A DNA stretch of 16,054 nt from contig SDVU01000279.1 of assembly GCA_016256075.1 (NCBI GenBank), positions 1 to 16,054 on the forward strand, given 5' to 3'. Positions 8,156-16,054 of the stretch are shown here, one piece after another; position 1 is the stretch's first letter, and every line of letters begins with the position of its first letter. A program made the position numbers and the translations under genes. The notes beneath the pieces are model-generated. The model did not search any database. It was not told where the DNA came from and was given only the letters and a program-made list of their open reading frames with translations. This DNA is from Dictyocoela muelleri. Lineage: Eukaryota; Microsporidia.

Positions 8156-8394
8156 TAAAAATTTTTAACCTTTATTATTTGAGTTTTAATTTTTGTGGTG
8201 TGAAATACTTATATACATTGTTACAGATATATAAATTAATGTATTGTATATTTCTTTTACAAGGCTATAAAAGCATTTTTTTGAGTACAATCAAAGAAAA
8301 TACAACACATTGATTTATACATCAGTAACAATGTATAAGCAGCATTTATCACACCAAAATAGAGTTATTCAAAGAAAACAAAAGTTAAAATTTT
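8156..8394. mobile_element. Hairpin (MITE-like) element inserted in foldback II
   Basis: Two arms of about 100 bp (8157-8258 and 8293-8394) are inverted copies with scattered mismatches. They share TATACATTGTTAC, GTGTG and the outer AAAATTTT, around a 34-bp loop. Compared with the right arm of foldback II, exactly this block is extra, so it can be read as an insertion. The AAAATTTT at both ends is self-complementary and could be end or target duplication. There is also a 10-bp direct repeat, TTTTAGGTTC, at 8109-8118 and 8391-8400, whose meaning is less clear. It has no coding capacity, as expected of a non-autonomous element. Confidence 0.65.
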
Positions 8395-8410
8395 AGGTTC
8401 TTTATCGATA

Positions 8411-8610
8411 TATGCCGCCTTGAATCTTTATGTCGCCTATGAATTTATAGCGCCTTTATTTTTTATGGCGCCTTTGAATTTATATGCCGCCTTTTAATTT
8501 ATTCCGCCGTTTGATTAATATGCCACATTGGATTTATGGCGCCTTTGAATTTCTATGGCGCCTCTGAATATATATGTTTTTAAATTTATATGCCGTCTTT
8601 GAATTTTTAT
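8411..8610. repeat. About 20-bp GCCGCC minisatellite
   Basis: About ten degenerate units of the form TATGCCGCCTTTGAATTTA. The GC-rich core varies (GGCGCC, GCCGCC, GTCGCC). It is the left inner arm of foldback II. Confidence 0.85.
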
Positions 8611-8746
8611 AATTAATATAAAGTCAGTAATGTAAATTTTCAGGGTTCACTTTCATACGTGCCCATAAAATTTCTAAAAATTTTTCGCTTCGTGTTATAA
8701 AAAGCCCAAAATTTACATTACTGTTTATTATTTATTTTAAAAAATT

Positions 8747-8831
8747 AAAGCGGCATATAAATATTAAGGCGGCATAAAATTCAAAAACGTCATAAAATCA
8801 GAGGCGGTATAAATTCGAAAGCGGTATATCT
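8747..8831. repeat. Inverse copies of the GCCGCC minisatellite
   Basis: Four to five units reading AAGGCGGCATAAAATTCAAA, the complement of the units at 8411-8610. This is the shorter right inner arm. Confidence 0.85.
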
Positions 8832-8922
8832 ATAAAAAACCAAATTTTTTTATTCTTTTGTATTTATTGGGAATTCTTTGAATTGGTAGTACCGAGATTT
8901 GTGGGGTACATATATGTGTATA

Positions 8923-9971
8923 ATAAATCGTTTAAGGGTTAATAACGCTTTATTGAAATTAAAAAAGAAAAAATTGTTAAGATTAAAATAAAGAGTTTTT
9001 CAAAAGAATGTAGAATAAATACATCAAAAATTTATAATAATTAACAAGAGATAATTAAATTATTGGGAACTAAAAATTCGTGACTCTAATTAAAATTTTA
9101 TGACATTTTTTAAAAATAATATCAAAAAATAGTTAAATATTCAATTTTAACATTCCTTAATATAAAAATATATAAAATGAGCTTTTTAAATACAAATGAC
9201 ATAATATTAGTAAAAATTTTAAACGAATTTATAAATATTTCTAAAAAAAATTTTATTTTAAATTTTTAGAGATATTTGTATAAAAAATATAAAATAGACG
9301 ATTAATATATAATAACATCTGCATATAAATCCCGTATCAATTCTCTTAAGCATATTTTAGAGCCTAAATATCATAAAAACATACAAATATTGATAAGAAC
9401 ACTAGTATTTAAATAGAAGATCAAAAAATAAAATTGCTAATAAAATCTAAATTATAACAATATGCTGAATAGATAGTTACTAATATTTTAAAAGTGTAAA
9501 AAAAATAGAATTTTATTAAATTTTTAGAGGAATATTTAATATTTAATATATTCATCTTTTTTAATACAGTTTTCTAAAAAAAATTCAGAAAATTAAATTA
9601 GATTTTTATGACGAAAAATTGCAAAATTCGACAAAAATATTTGCAATTTGTTTGAATATCAAAATACTGAACTCAATCATATTAAAGGAGAAAATTTTAA
9701 AGATTTATATTTAAACATAAAATGAAAATGTTATTAGATAAACATGCTTTCACCACATCTTAACTTAAGAAAAAATTCGCTTTTTAAATGAGAAGATAAT
9801 GACATCGAGCTCTTACAGACATCTAAGCATGTCTAGATCAAGCCACCATACTTGCATCTCGATTTACTGTCGTAAACTGACAGTCACACCGGATCATTCC
9901 GAAAGTCCGCCATAAATAATTATTCCATAATAAGCAGTATCAAAACGCATAAAATCTACGAGAAAAAAAAA
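8923..9971. other. AT-rich intergenic with a hairpin and a GC-richer patch
   Basis: 9228-9247 and 9263-9284 form a 20-22-bp imperfect stem (TTTATAAATATTTCTAAAAA). The right side of that stem is echoed at 9511-9537 (AAATTTTTAGAGGAATATTT). 9799-9915 is clearly GC-richer and holds a 38-codon ATG frame (MTSSSYRHLSMSRSSHH...) without a known motif; it may be an old coding scrap. Nothing else is supported. Confidence 0.5.
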
Positions 9972-10489
9972 ATGTTGAGTTTTTTTTCAAAGACCATTAC
10001 ATTAGTTAAAAAGCGTAATTTTTCGTACAAAGTGTATAAAAGATTAAAAACTTATACGCTATAGCCGAACAGAAATAATGGCACGGAAGAAATACCTCTA
10101 ATAAAAAATAGAAATCGTGATATAAAATCCTGTGTAGACGAATTAATAAAGAAATCATTTTTTTTAGCAAAGAATCACAATTGTTTGGCAGTTTTATTAT
10201 CTATTTAGCCGATTTCATTGCTAGAACAACTTAACGATGAAAATTCATCTGACGCAGTATTAGATTCCTTATTGAAATAAAAAAAACCTACACACTATTT
10301 TGAAAAATAATAAGAAAAACTAAAAAGTATAAAGCAGTCAGATTTTTTGCACATTTCCTCATATAGTAATTTTTTGGAGAAAAACATTTAAACTTAATTT
10401 CAGCTCAATCGGATAAAGGAGTTTTAATAAAAGGTTATAAAAATATTTATTCGATAATCTTTGTAAAACCACATGAAAAAAAGCTATAA
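9972..10489 (+). pseudogene. Decayed open frame, function unknown
   Basis: From the ATG at 9972 a single frame runs 102 codons to a TAA at 10278-10280, interrupted only by two TAG codons (10062-10064 and 10206-10208), each followed by CCG. About ten stops would be expected by chance at this base composition. The peptide has a protein-like makeup (for example CVDELIKKSFFLAKNHNCLA and LLEQLNDENSSDAVLDSLLK). After more stops the same frame continues (KLKSIKQSDFLHISSYSNF), and a shifted frame (GEKHLNLISAQSDKGVLIKG) carries on to a TAA at 10487-10489. I recognise no domain, signal peptide or membrane segment. The best reading is a dead gene of about 170 codons, either host or element-derived. An untested alternative is that TAG is read through. 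Confidence 0.4.
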
Positions 10490-10866
10490 GAAACAATTAG
10501 AACACAAAAAAATAATTTTCTCATACATTAACTAAAAATTAAATATCATATAAATATATTTAAAATAAATAAATTAAATTTTTATAGATTTTATTAATGA
10601 CAAAAAAATCTGATAGCTCTGGGAAGAGAAAACACATCGATCAAACTTTCCGACACCTAGATTATGGCGTGTAAACTAAGAAAATATATACGCACCTTAT
10701 CTTCTGCGATAAGCCAGAAATTCTGCGAAAGGCATTTTTCGTTTTTTTTCCCGGAATAATGCCGTTAAAAATTTAAACGCTTAAATAATTTTTTTATATT
10801 AAATACAATAGAAATATATATATTTCATGATTGTTATATATAATTTATAAATTTCAAATGCTCAAT
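10490..10866. other. AT-rich intergenic, no gene
   Basis: A slightly GC-richer patch at 10610-10750 has no sustained frame, and no repeat was recognised. The remainder is A/T runs. Confidence 0.5.
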
Positions 10867-10964
10867 ATCTATATATTTTTACTATTACATCAATTTTTAA
10901 AAAAAAATATGTCGACATTTTTTTTTAAAAATAAAATAAAAAAATTAGGATTAAATATATAGAT
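10867..10964. repeat. 98-bp AT-rich palindrome
   Basis: The outer stem ATCTATATATTT (10867-10878) pairs with AAATATATAGAT (10953-10964). The core is a near-perfect palindrome centred on GTCGAC (10911-10916), flanked by A and T runs. It may be a decayed hairpin element or an AT cruciform. Confidence 0.6.
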
Positions 10965-11019
10965 TTTTTTTAATTTTTTTTTAGATTTTATTTATAGTGA
11001 AAGAGCCTGCGGTACTTGC

Positions 11020-11293
11020 CCGGGTTAGGGGATATAGAAAAATTGATGATAGAATAAAATAAAATAACGGTTTATATCTAAAATTTTTGCTGATTTATTT
11101 TGCTTAAATATTTTATTATATTTATTTTTATACGTTTTAATTTTCCATATTTCGTTTCGCGAAATATGGAAAAATAAAAAGTATAAAAATTAATATAATA
11201 AAATATTTAAGCAAAATAAATCAGCAAAAATTTTAGATATAAACCGTTTTTTATTTAATTCTATCATTAATTTTTCTATGGTCCCTAACCCGG
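11020..11293. mobile_element. Hairpin MITE, copy 1
   Basis: A 274-bp nearly perfect inverted repeat. Its two arms of about 130 bp meet at a small loop around 11155-11160 (TTTCG / CGAAA). The tips read CCGGGTTAGGG (11020-11030) and CCCTAACCCGG (11283-11293). The arms differ at only a handful of positions. There is no coding capacity. Transcribed, it would give a long double-stranded hairpin. It shares its ends and inner words (GATATAGAAAAATTGAT, ACGGTTTATATCTAAAA) with the copy at 12327-12468. Confidence 0.8.
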
Positions 11294-11519
11294 ATCACAA
11301 TTTAAACACCTATATTAAAATTTAAAATTAATAAATACATTATAAATGTTAATATACAAATATTAAAAATTAAAAAATTGACTTAAAAAATTGAAAAAAC
11401 AATAAAATTAAATATTTAATATTTAATTCAGTTTAATAACCAGAAATTTAAAAATTGATTATGTTTATAATTCCTAAAAAACATAAAAACATTTAAATGA
11501 TCGTTAATTCTTATAATTT
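11294..11519. other. AT-rich spacer
   Basis: Non-coding A/T-rich DNA between the hairpin element and the 3' end of the Merlin remnant. No terminal repeat of the Merlin could be recognised here. Confidence 0.5.
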
Positions 11520-12289
11520 TTATCCATAACTATAGTGTTTTATTTTTTTTAATAACGACCAAATATTTTCAATACTCTGCGTCTTTGCTTTGGCTTCCAT
11601 ATAAACAAATAATATTTATGTCATACAGGATATATAAATTAATTTCCTATAATTAATATGCAGACCTTTTATCAGATCAACATAGCTTTTGCCTCTAATT
11701 TTTTTTTGAATAATAGGGATTAGTGATTTCCATTTTCGTTGGCTACCAGCTGTAGATAACGATATCCCGGAATTTTTAAAACTGCTTTCCATATCCAGAC
11801 AGCCTTTCAAAATCTTCCAACTTAATATTTTCTTCGGCTCCAAAAGTTACATCTATCTGAACCTTTTTCAGAACACTCCGGCATTCGCTGATTCTTAACT
11901 GCGAAAATAGTAATTTTCTCTAAATAACGATACTAATGAGCCATACATATCTTTTCCTCTCTTACGATTGGTCATTTTATATTCAGATGTAAAATGGTCG
12001 CGGTTAAAAGAAAAAAAAGAAAACCTTATGAATACAACAGAAATTATCTTAGTATTTTTAAGAGAACAATCAGAATGCAAAATTTCTAAATTGCAACATT
12101 TCCACATTTCCAAGCATATTTAAAAATATTTATTAAGTTTGGCTTAATTTTCATATAATTTTTCGCATTTATGACATCTTTTTGTTTGGGGAATAGCCCC
12201 TAATGCCTGTAACTATTCAATGGCGTCTTTTCTGTCGGAAATATAAATAAAAAATTTAAATCTGCCAAATAATTTAATCGATTTAACAT
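11520..12289 (-). pseudogene. Second Merlin-type transposase, heavily decayed
   Basis: Read on the minus strand from the ATG at 12289 (MLNRLNYLADLNFLFIF), this is a Merlin/IS1016-like DDE transposase of about 255 codons, the usual size. The parts in order are: N-terminal region DRKDAIE-stop-LQALGAIPQTK, typical of the family; zinc ribbon RCHKCEK with WKCCN further on; first catalytic Asp in KVQIDVTFGAEE (codon 11851-11853), just before LKGCLDMES; a core stretch SLIPIIQKKIRGKSYVDLIK whose Asp (11676-11678) is probably the second acidic residue; and KTQSIENIWSLLKKIKHYSYG with the Glu at 11568-11570. The stop is at 11520-11522. Numerous stops and frame changes show that it is long dead. It is clearly diverged from the Merlin at 1022-3624, so it is a separate lineage or older insertion. 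Confidence 0.75.
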
Positions 12290-12326
12290 GGGTTTTAATT
12301 TTTTTTTATATAAGTGTTGGAATTGT

Positions 12327-12468
12327 CTCGGTTTAGAGACCTGAAATAATTATTGATATAAAAAAATAAAAAAAACGATAAATATCTAAAAATTCAGCAT
12401 GATATTTTATATAAAAACCGTTTTTTAGTTTTTTTATTATTAATTTTTTCTCTGGTATCAAACCCGAG
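12327..12468. mobile_element. Hairpin MITE, copy 2 (short, diverged)
   Basis: A 142-bp element with ends CTCGGTTTAGAGACC (12327-12341) and GGTATCAAACCCGAG (12454-12468). It aligns along its length with 11020-11293 but lacks much of the middle of the hairpin. Shared words include ATAAATATCTAAAAATT and AAAACCGTTTTTTA. It begins only 38 bp upstream of the second Merlin transposase start. Confidence 0.65.
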
Positions 12469-12947
12469 TAAGTATTGAGCCTGCTTATATAATGTATATA
12501 TTTATTTAAACTTTTTTTGAGAAATATTACTAAAGTTTAAAATAAACAATAAATTTGTGAAGCACTTCTGTATAAATATCAATAAAATATTAAAGTTATT
12601 AGTTTATTTTATTTATTATAAATATTTAAGTATTATTCGTTAAGAAAATTTAAATATAAAAAAATTGTAAGAAAAAACAAATTAAAATTGTTAATTATTT
12701 TTATTAAAGCTAAATTATATATTTTTTGTTTTATTAGACATATTATAGTTAAAAAAAATATACGGAAATTTAGAATAATTTTTTCAGAAAAATTTTATTA
12801 TTTTATTTTCAATGTAATTGACATATATTAAATTTAATTTAATTATTTTTTATTTTTCGGCATTTTAGGGAAAACGTCAAAAAAAAAACTGTATTAATGC
12901 TTCGGCCATTTTCCGGTTTGTAAAGATAGACATAGGTAATTTTAATC
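12469..12947. other. AT desert
   Basis: Nearly pure A/T with long homopolymers. No gene, repeat family or structured RNA recognised. Confidence 0.6.
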
Positions 12948-13049
12948 TACCATTTAAAAACCTGTAAAAAAGCCTATCTCTATAAAGGTAAATCCGCCTC
13001 ACTAAAGCATAAACATTGTCATGAAAAATTTTCGACTTTCATTTTATAG
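12948..13049 (+). pseudogene. Possible zinc-finger fragment
   Basis: A 33-codon stop-free stretch reads YHLKTCKKAYLYKGKSASLK followed by HKHCHEKFSTFIL and a TAG. The C-x(n)-L-x2-H/CH pattern and lysine spacing recall a BED or C2H2 finger (as found at the N-terminus of some transposases), but the first Cys pair is incomplete and no neighbouring domain is visible. This is a weak call. Confidence 0.2.
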
Positions 13050-13337
13050 AGGTTAAACAAAGAGAAAAATACAAACTTCATCTGCTACACATTCAATCGA
13101 AACCAATAGATATTTACATTATGTGTACATAAAAAATAAGAAAAAAATAAGAAAACAACACTTTAAGACAGTCAAATAATATCCTGAATAATACGAAATA
13201 TAAAAACATAGCAGTATGTTAATATATTACGTGACTCTATTATATGTTTGATGCGCTTAATCACTAAATATTAAAAGTTTTTTAAATTAGATAAGACATC
13301 AGAGGATAAAACAAATGTGGATTTATCATCACAGTAA

Positions 13338-13577
13338 ATATTAGGATAATTTAAAACTCGGTTTTTGCTTCGTGAGGTTCTTTTAAAACTACACCAAAAC
13401 TTTTTTACTGGGTATTATAATTCATTTGAATATATACTTAATAATATTGCGATTGATACGTTTCGATCGGATTTCGCGAATATACAATTCAGCCGCAACG
13501 CTTTTTTGACAAAGTGCATTTCATACCAAAAAAATATAGAAATTTTGTATAAAAAATCATATTTTAAAAATTCTTAA
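13338..13577 (+). pseudogene. Coding-like remnant, repeated downstream
   Basis: A 79-codon frame free of stops from 13338 to the TAA at 13575-13577, without an ATG start. It contains LLREVLLKLHQNFFTGYYNS and FEYILNNIAIDTFRSDF. Part of it (13374-13459) recurs about 970 bp downstream at 14344-14428, with the similar peptides TLLKLYSSYL and YYNLFKYILYNMAID. The repeat of protein-like sequence suggests pieces of a dispersed element or gene family. I do not recognise the family. Confidence 0.3.
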
Positions 13578-14246
13578 AAATAAAAAAATCAAATTTCAAA
13601 AATCTTAGAAAAAAATTGAAATTAATTTATTTTTATTATTCAATACTGAATCGTAATCATTAAAATTTCTTTAATAAATAATTAATCAATTATTATTATA
13701 GTTTTTAAATATTTTTTTTAAAAATTCATTATTATTAATTTTTTTTTATAATCACATTTATATTGTAGCGTATTTGCCTTATCGATACCTTTATACGTTA
13801 AGAGATCCCGAGTTCCTAGAATCATAATTAGCATTAACCATGATAGTTGATATTGTTTTAAAAGTAAATTAATAGACCTGTAAAAGTATTCATATATCTT
13901 AGTGGTTAGAGTTATATCTCTCATCGATTTTTTAAACAAGCCTTTTATTATACATTACAATTATTAATTAAATGCTTATTCTCAAATAAATTAACATATA
14001 AATTTCAGATTTTCTTGTCAAATTTAAATATAACTTCTTTTTAATTTATTGTAGTTTTATTTTCTTTTAATTTTCGAGAAATACTATTGACAAAATCATT
14101 TGAATATAGTGTAAAAAATTTTTTTAATGAAATGTACTTATTAACTTTCAGATATCTCATTGATATATGTTATTGTTGCCTGTGTTTTTTATTTGTAGAG
14201 ATAATAATTATATAAGCAATTGCATTTTTGCATAGTTTTGATATAA
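13578..14246. other. Intergenic, mostly AT-rich
   Basis: 13760-13930 is GC-richer and contains a 73-codon minus-strand frame (13718-13939) of chance-level length with no known motif. 13898-13921 resembles a tRNA D-arm (TTAGTGGTTAGA), but no T-arm follows. Confidence 0.45.
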
Positions 14247-14579
14247 AAAAATTTTTATAATTCTTCGTATGTTAATGATAGAGGTATTTATTTATTTTTA
14301 GACTTCTTTTCGTCAGAAAGTGCATTTTTTCCGAATCATCCACAATACACTTTTAAAACTTTACTCATCGTATTTACGAGTATTATAATCTATTCAAATA
14401 TATACTGTATAATATGGCCATTGATATATGTAGTTATACCCAAATTAATGATATCAACTTATGAGACGATGCTGTGTAGTCAAAAATTTTATTCATATTT
14501 TAATTTGAAAACATTGATTTTGATTTCGATTTCGAAATTGAAATCTAGTATGCCTTTAAACATGTTTTCTTGGAATTGA
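14247..14579 (+). other. 110-codon stop-free frame without a start
   Basis: Open from 14247 to the TGA at 14577-14579, longer than expected by chance in such AT-rich DNA, with the first ATG only at 14448. The peptide is hydrophobic in the middle (TFKTLLIVFTSIIIYSNIYC...). However, the homology with 13374-13459 lies in other frames of this stretch, so this open frame may be fortuitous. No family recognised. Confidence 0.25.
14344..14428 (+). repeat. Second copy of the 13374-13459 fragment
   Basis: About 70% similar at the DNA level to 13374-13459. Shared words include CTTTTAAAACT, GTATTATAAT, AATATATACT and ATTGATA. The matching peptides fall in two frames here, so this copy is broken. Confidence 0.5.
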
Positions 14580-14688
14580 TATAAAACATTGTCTTTTCAT
14601 TTGGAAAAACGATAAGCGTATCATATCGTCTTCAGGATTGTCTATTTTATATACGAGATAAAATATTTAAATTCAAAATAAGAAAAAA

Positions 14689-14761
14689 ATTATGTCCCTA
14701 TTTATTATAAGACATAAGTGATTGCCTTATATTTATAATACAAAAAAATAAGAGACATAAT
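14689..14761. repeat. 73-bp hairpin
   Basis: Arms ATTATGTCCCTATTTATTAT (from 14689) and the inverse ending AGAGACATAAT (14761) pair imperfectly over about 22-29 bp. This is possibly a decayed hairpin element. It is unrelated in sequence to the CCGGGTTAGGG family. Confidence 0.5.
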
Positions 14762-15002
14762 ATTAAAAGACTATACAGAATTAAAAAAAAGTCATATGAT
14801 CGAAAATTTATTCGATTTCTTTTCAGAAACATAGATTAATATAAAGAATTTAAATATGCCGGTTTGAAAGCTTTATGTGACTCTCCACAACTATATTATG
14901 TGAAAGATATGACAATGGCTTTATAGCTTTAATTTTTACTTATAGACACCTATCACTATTTAAGGTTCAAGATCAGGATTGAAAAGTTGTTAGTTATGAA
15001 TT

Positions 15003-15090
15003 TGCGGCGATTATATTATTATCTAGCGATTAAAATATTATAAATCGATTAGAAGAATATCCAGCGATTAAAAGAATACCCAGCGATTAT
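15003..15090. repeat. Short tandem repeat around AGCGATTA
   Basis: About five units with GCGATTA or TCGATTA spaced 19-26 bp apart; the best pair reads CCAGCGATTAAAAGAATA. Upstream, 14838-15049 holds a frame with only two stops (KALCDSPQLYYVKDMTMAL...) that may be an old coding scrap. Confidence 0.6.
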
Positions 15091-15610
15091 TTTTTTAAAT
15101 AAAAAATATAAAAACTTTCATTAGATCAATTAAGAAATTTATAAATCTTACTTTTTTAATATTTATTTCAAACATGAAATTAAATATTTATAAATAAGTT
15201 TAATTGATCAATCTCTAATTGCTCTTATATAGTTCTTGAATATTTTTTATTTAAAAAAAGAATTTGCTTGATATTTTGGGTCTATTATAGAATAACTACC
15301 AAAAGAATTATGGCCATTTTACACACAAAAGCAAAACCTTTTTTTTTTTTAAAATAATGAAAACTTTTTTAAAAAATATGACTGATATAATTTTTTAAAT
15401 CCTGACGTACAAAAAGAAATTTAAATTTTACATATATATAATAAAGCACCAATTTTGATACCCAAACGTAACGAGCCGTCTGAAATAAAAATTTAAAGTA
15501 TAAACAAACATAAATAATTTTTCTTCGTATATCAGTACATTGCAAGAGAAATATATTTACTATAACATGTTCAGAGCGCACGCCCCCAGATCGCTACCAG
15601 GTCTCAATCT
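15091..15610. other. AT-rich intergenic with a small GC island
   Basis: No gene is supported. 15569-15610 is strikingly GC-rich for this window (GCGCACGCCCCCAGATCGC). It immediately precedes the T-rich satellite and does not fold into a tRNA or match an rRNA motif I know. Confidence 0.45.
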
Positions 15611-16054
15611 ATTTCTTTCTACTAAAATTTTATTTTTTAATTTTTTTGTTAAATTTCAATTCTTAAATTTAATTCATACCTTTAAATTTTTAATTGAACT
15701 TTTAATTTTTAATTTCTTATACTTCACATGTAAATTTTTAATTTATCTTTAAACTTTATATTTATATTTTTTTTTAATTTAAAATTTCTTACTTTTAACT
15801 ATTTGGTTTAATTTTTAATTTTTAATTTTTAATTTTTAATTTTTAATTTTTAATATTTAATTTTTAATTTTGAATTTTTAATTTTGAATTTTTAATTTTG
15901 AATTTTTAATTTTGAATTTTTAATTTTGAATTTTTAATTTTGAATTTTGAATTTTGAATTTTGAATTTTTAATTTTTAATTTTGAATTTTGAATTTTGAA
16001 TTTTGAATTTTGAATTTTGAATTTTGAATTTTGAATTTTGAATTTTGAATTTTG
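15611..16054. repeat. Heptanucleotide satellite (AATTTTT / AATTTTG)
   Basis: T-rich sequence that becomes regular from about 15808 and stays so to the last base: more than 30 copies of a 7-bp unit, first mostly AATTTTT, then alternating, and finally pure AATTTTG. It runs off the window, so its full length is unknown. The increasing regularity towards the end suggests recent slippage or amplification on that side. Confidence 0.9.

Larger units (their letters stand above)
7908..8922. repeat. Foldback structure II, nested inverted repeats
   Basis: A second palindromic structure. At the centre, a perfect 16-bp inverted repeat (CAGTAATGTAAATTTT at 8625-8640 with its inverse at 8708-8723) encloses a 67-bp loop. 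Outside this are inverted arrays of a GCCGCC-containing unit (8411-8610 and, inverse, 8747-8831). Further out, the flank at about 8074-8155 matches the inverse of 8832-8922, sharing CCCAATTCA-like words and the palindrome ACATATATGT. The left arm also carries the 43-bp array 7908-8106 and a 240-bp hairpin insertion (8156-8394) missing from the right arm. No coding capacity. Confidence 0.65.

Noticed and set aside
9799-9915. 38-codon ATG frame in a GC-richer patch
   Set aside because: Too short and without a motif to call a gene; mentioned only as a possible old coding scrap.
13895-13925. tRNA-like D-arm (TTAGTGGTTAGAG)
   Set aside because: No acceptor pairing and no T-loop (TTCGA-type) downstream, so a tRNA is not supported.
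13718-13939. 73-codon - strand frame
   Set aside because: Chance-level length and no recognisable motif, despite a somewhat higher GC content.
15369-15752. Overlapping 70-codon frames on both strands
   Set aside because: The starts are not ATG or lie in low-complexity T-rich DNA; the peptides are Phe/Leu/Lys-rich artefacts of base composition.

Overview
This window is a eukaryotic, very AT-rich (roughly 80% by eye), gene-poor stretch. I see no intact host gene, rRNA, tRNA or CRISPR array. It contains decayed DNA transposons, hairpin (foldback/MITE-like) repeats and minisatellites. Merlin/IS1016-type and FLYWCH-MULE transposons embedded in extreme AT sequence would fit a large-genome microsporidian. 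That is inference: several animals carry the same transposon families, and no host marker gene is present to settle it.

Layout. 1-940: AT-rich, no gene. 935-3720: a Merlin-family transposon on the + strand (decayed transposase about 1022-3624), interrupted by a Mutator-like (MULE) element on the - strand (1421-3089). The MULE carries a nearly full-length FLYWCH + MULE transposase in three frame segments. A 76-bp stretch of Merlin sequence is duplicated directly on both sides of the MULE. 3721-6230: AT-rich intergenic DNA with short palindromes, one 22-bp tandem repeat and a somewhat GC-richer patch near 5.85-6.23 kb. 6239-8922: two consecutive foldback structures whose inverted arms are themselves arrays of short tandem repeats, with a 22-bp minisatellite between them. 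A separate hairpin element (8156-8394) has inserted into one arm of the second structure. 8923-9971: mostly empty. 9972-10489: a decayed open frame of unknown function. 11020-11293 and 12327-12468: two members of one hairpin MITE family, on either side of a second decayed Merlin transposase (- strand, 11520-12289). 12469-15568: AT-rich DNA with short coding-like remnants, one fragment present twice (about 13374-13459 and 14344-14428). 15611-16054: T-rich sequence turning into a clean heptanucleotide satellite that runs off the end.

Nothing here works together as an operon or pathway. The relationships are insertional: MULE into Merlin, hairpin into foldback, MITEs around Merlin. I found no convincing new functional system. 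The most unusual signals are the 76-bp duplication around the MULE, the foldback arms made of minisatellites, and the MITE pair bracketing a Merlin remnant.
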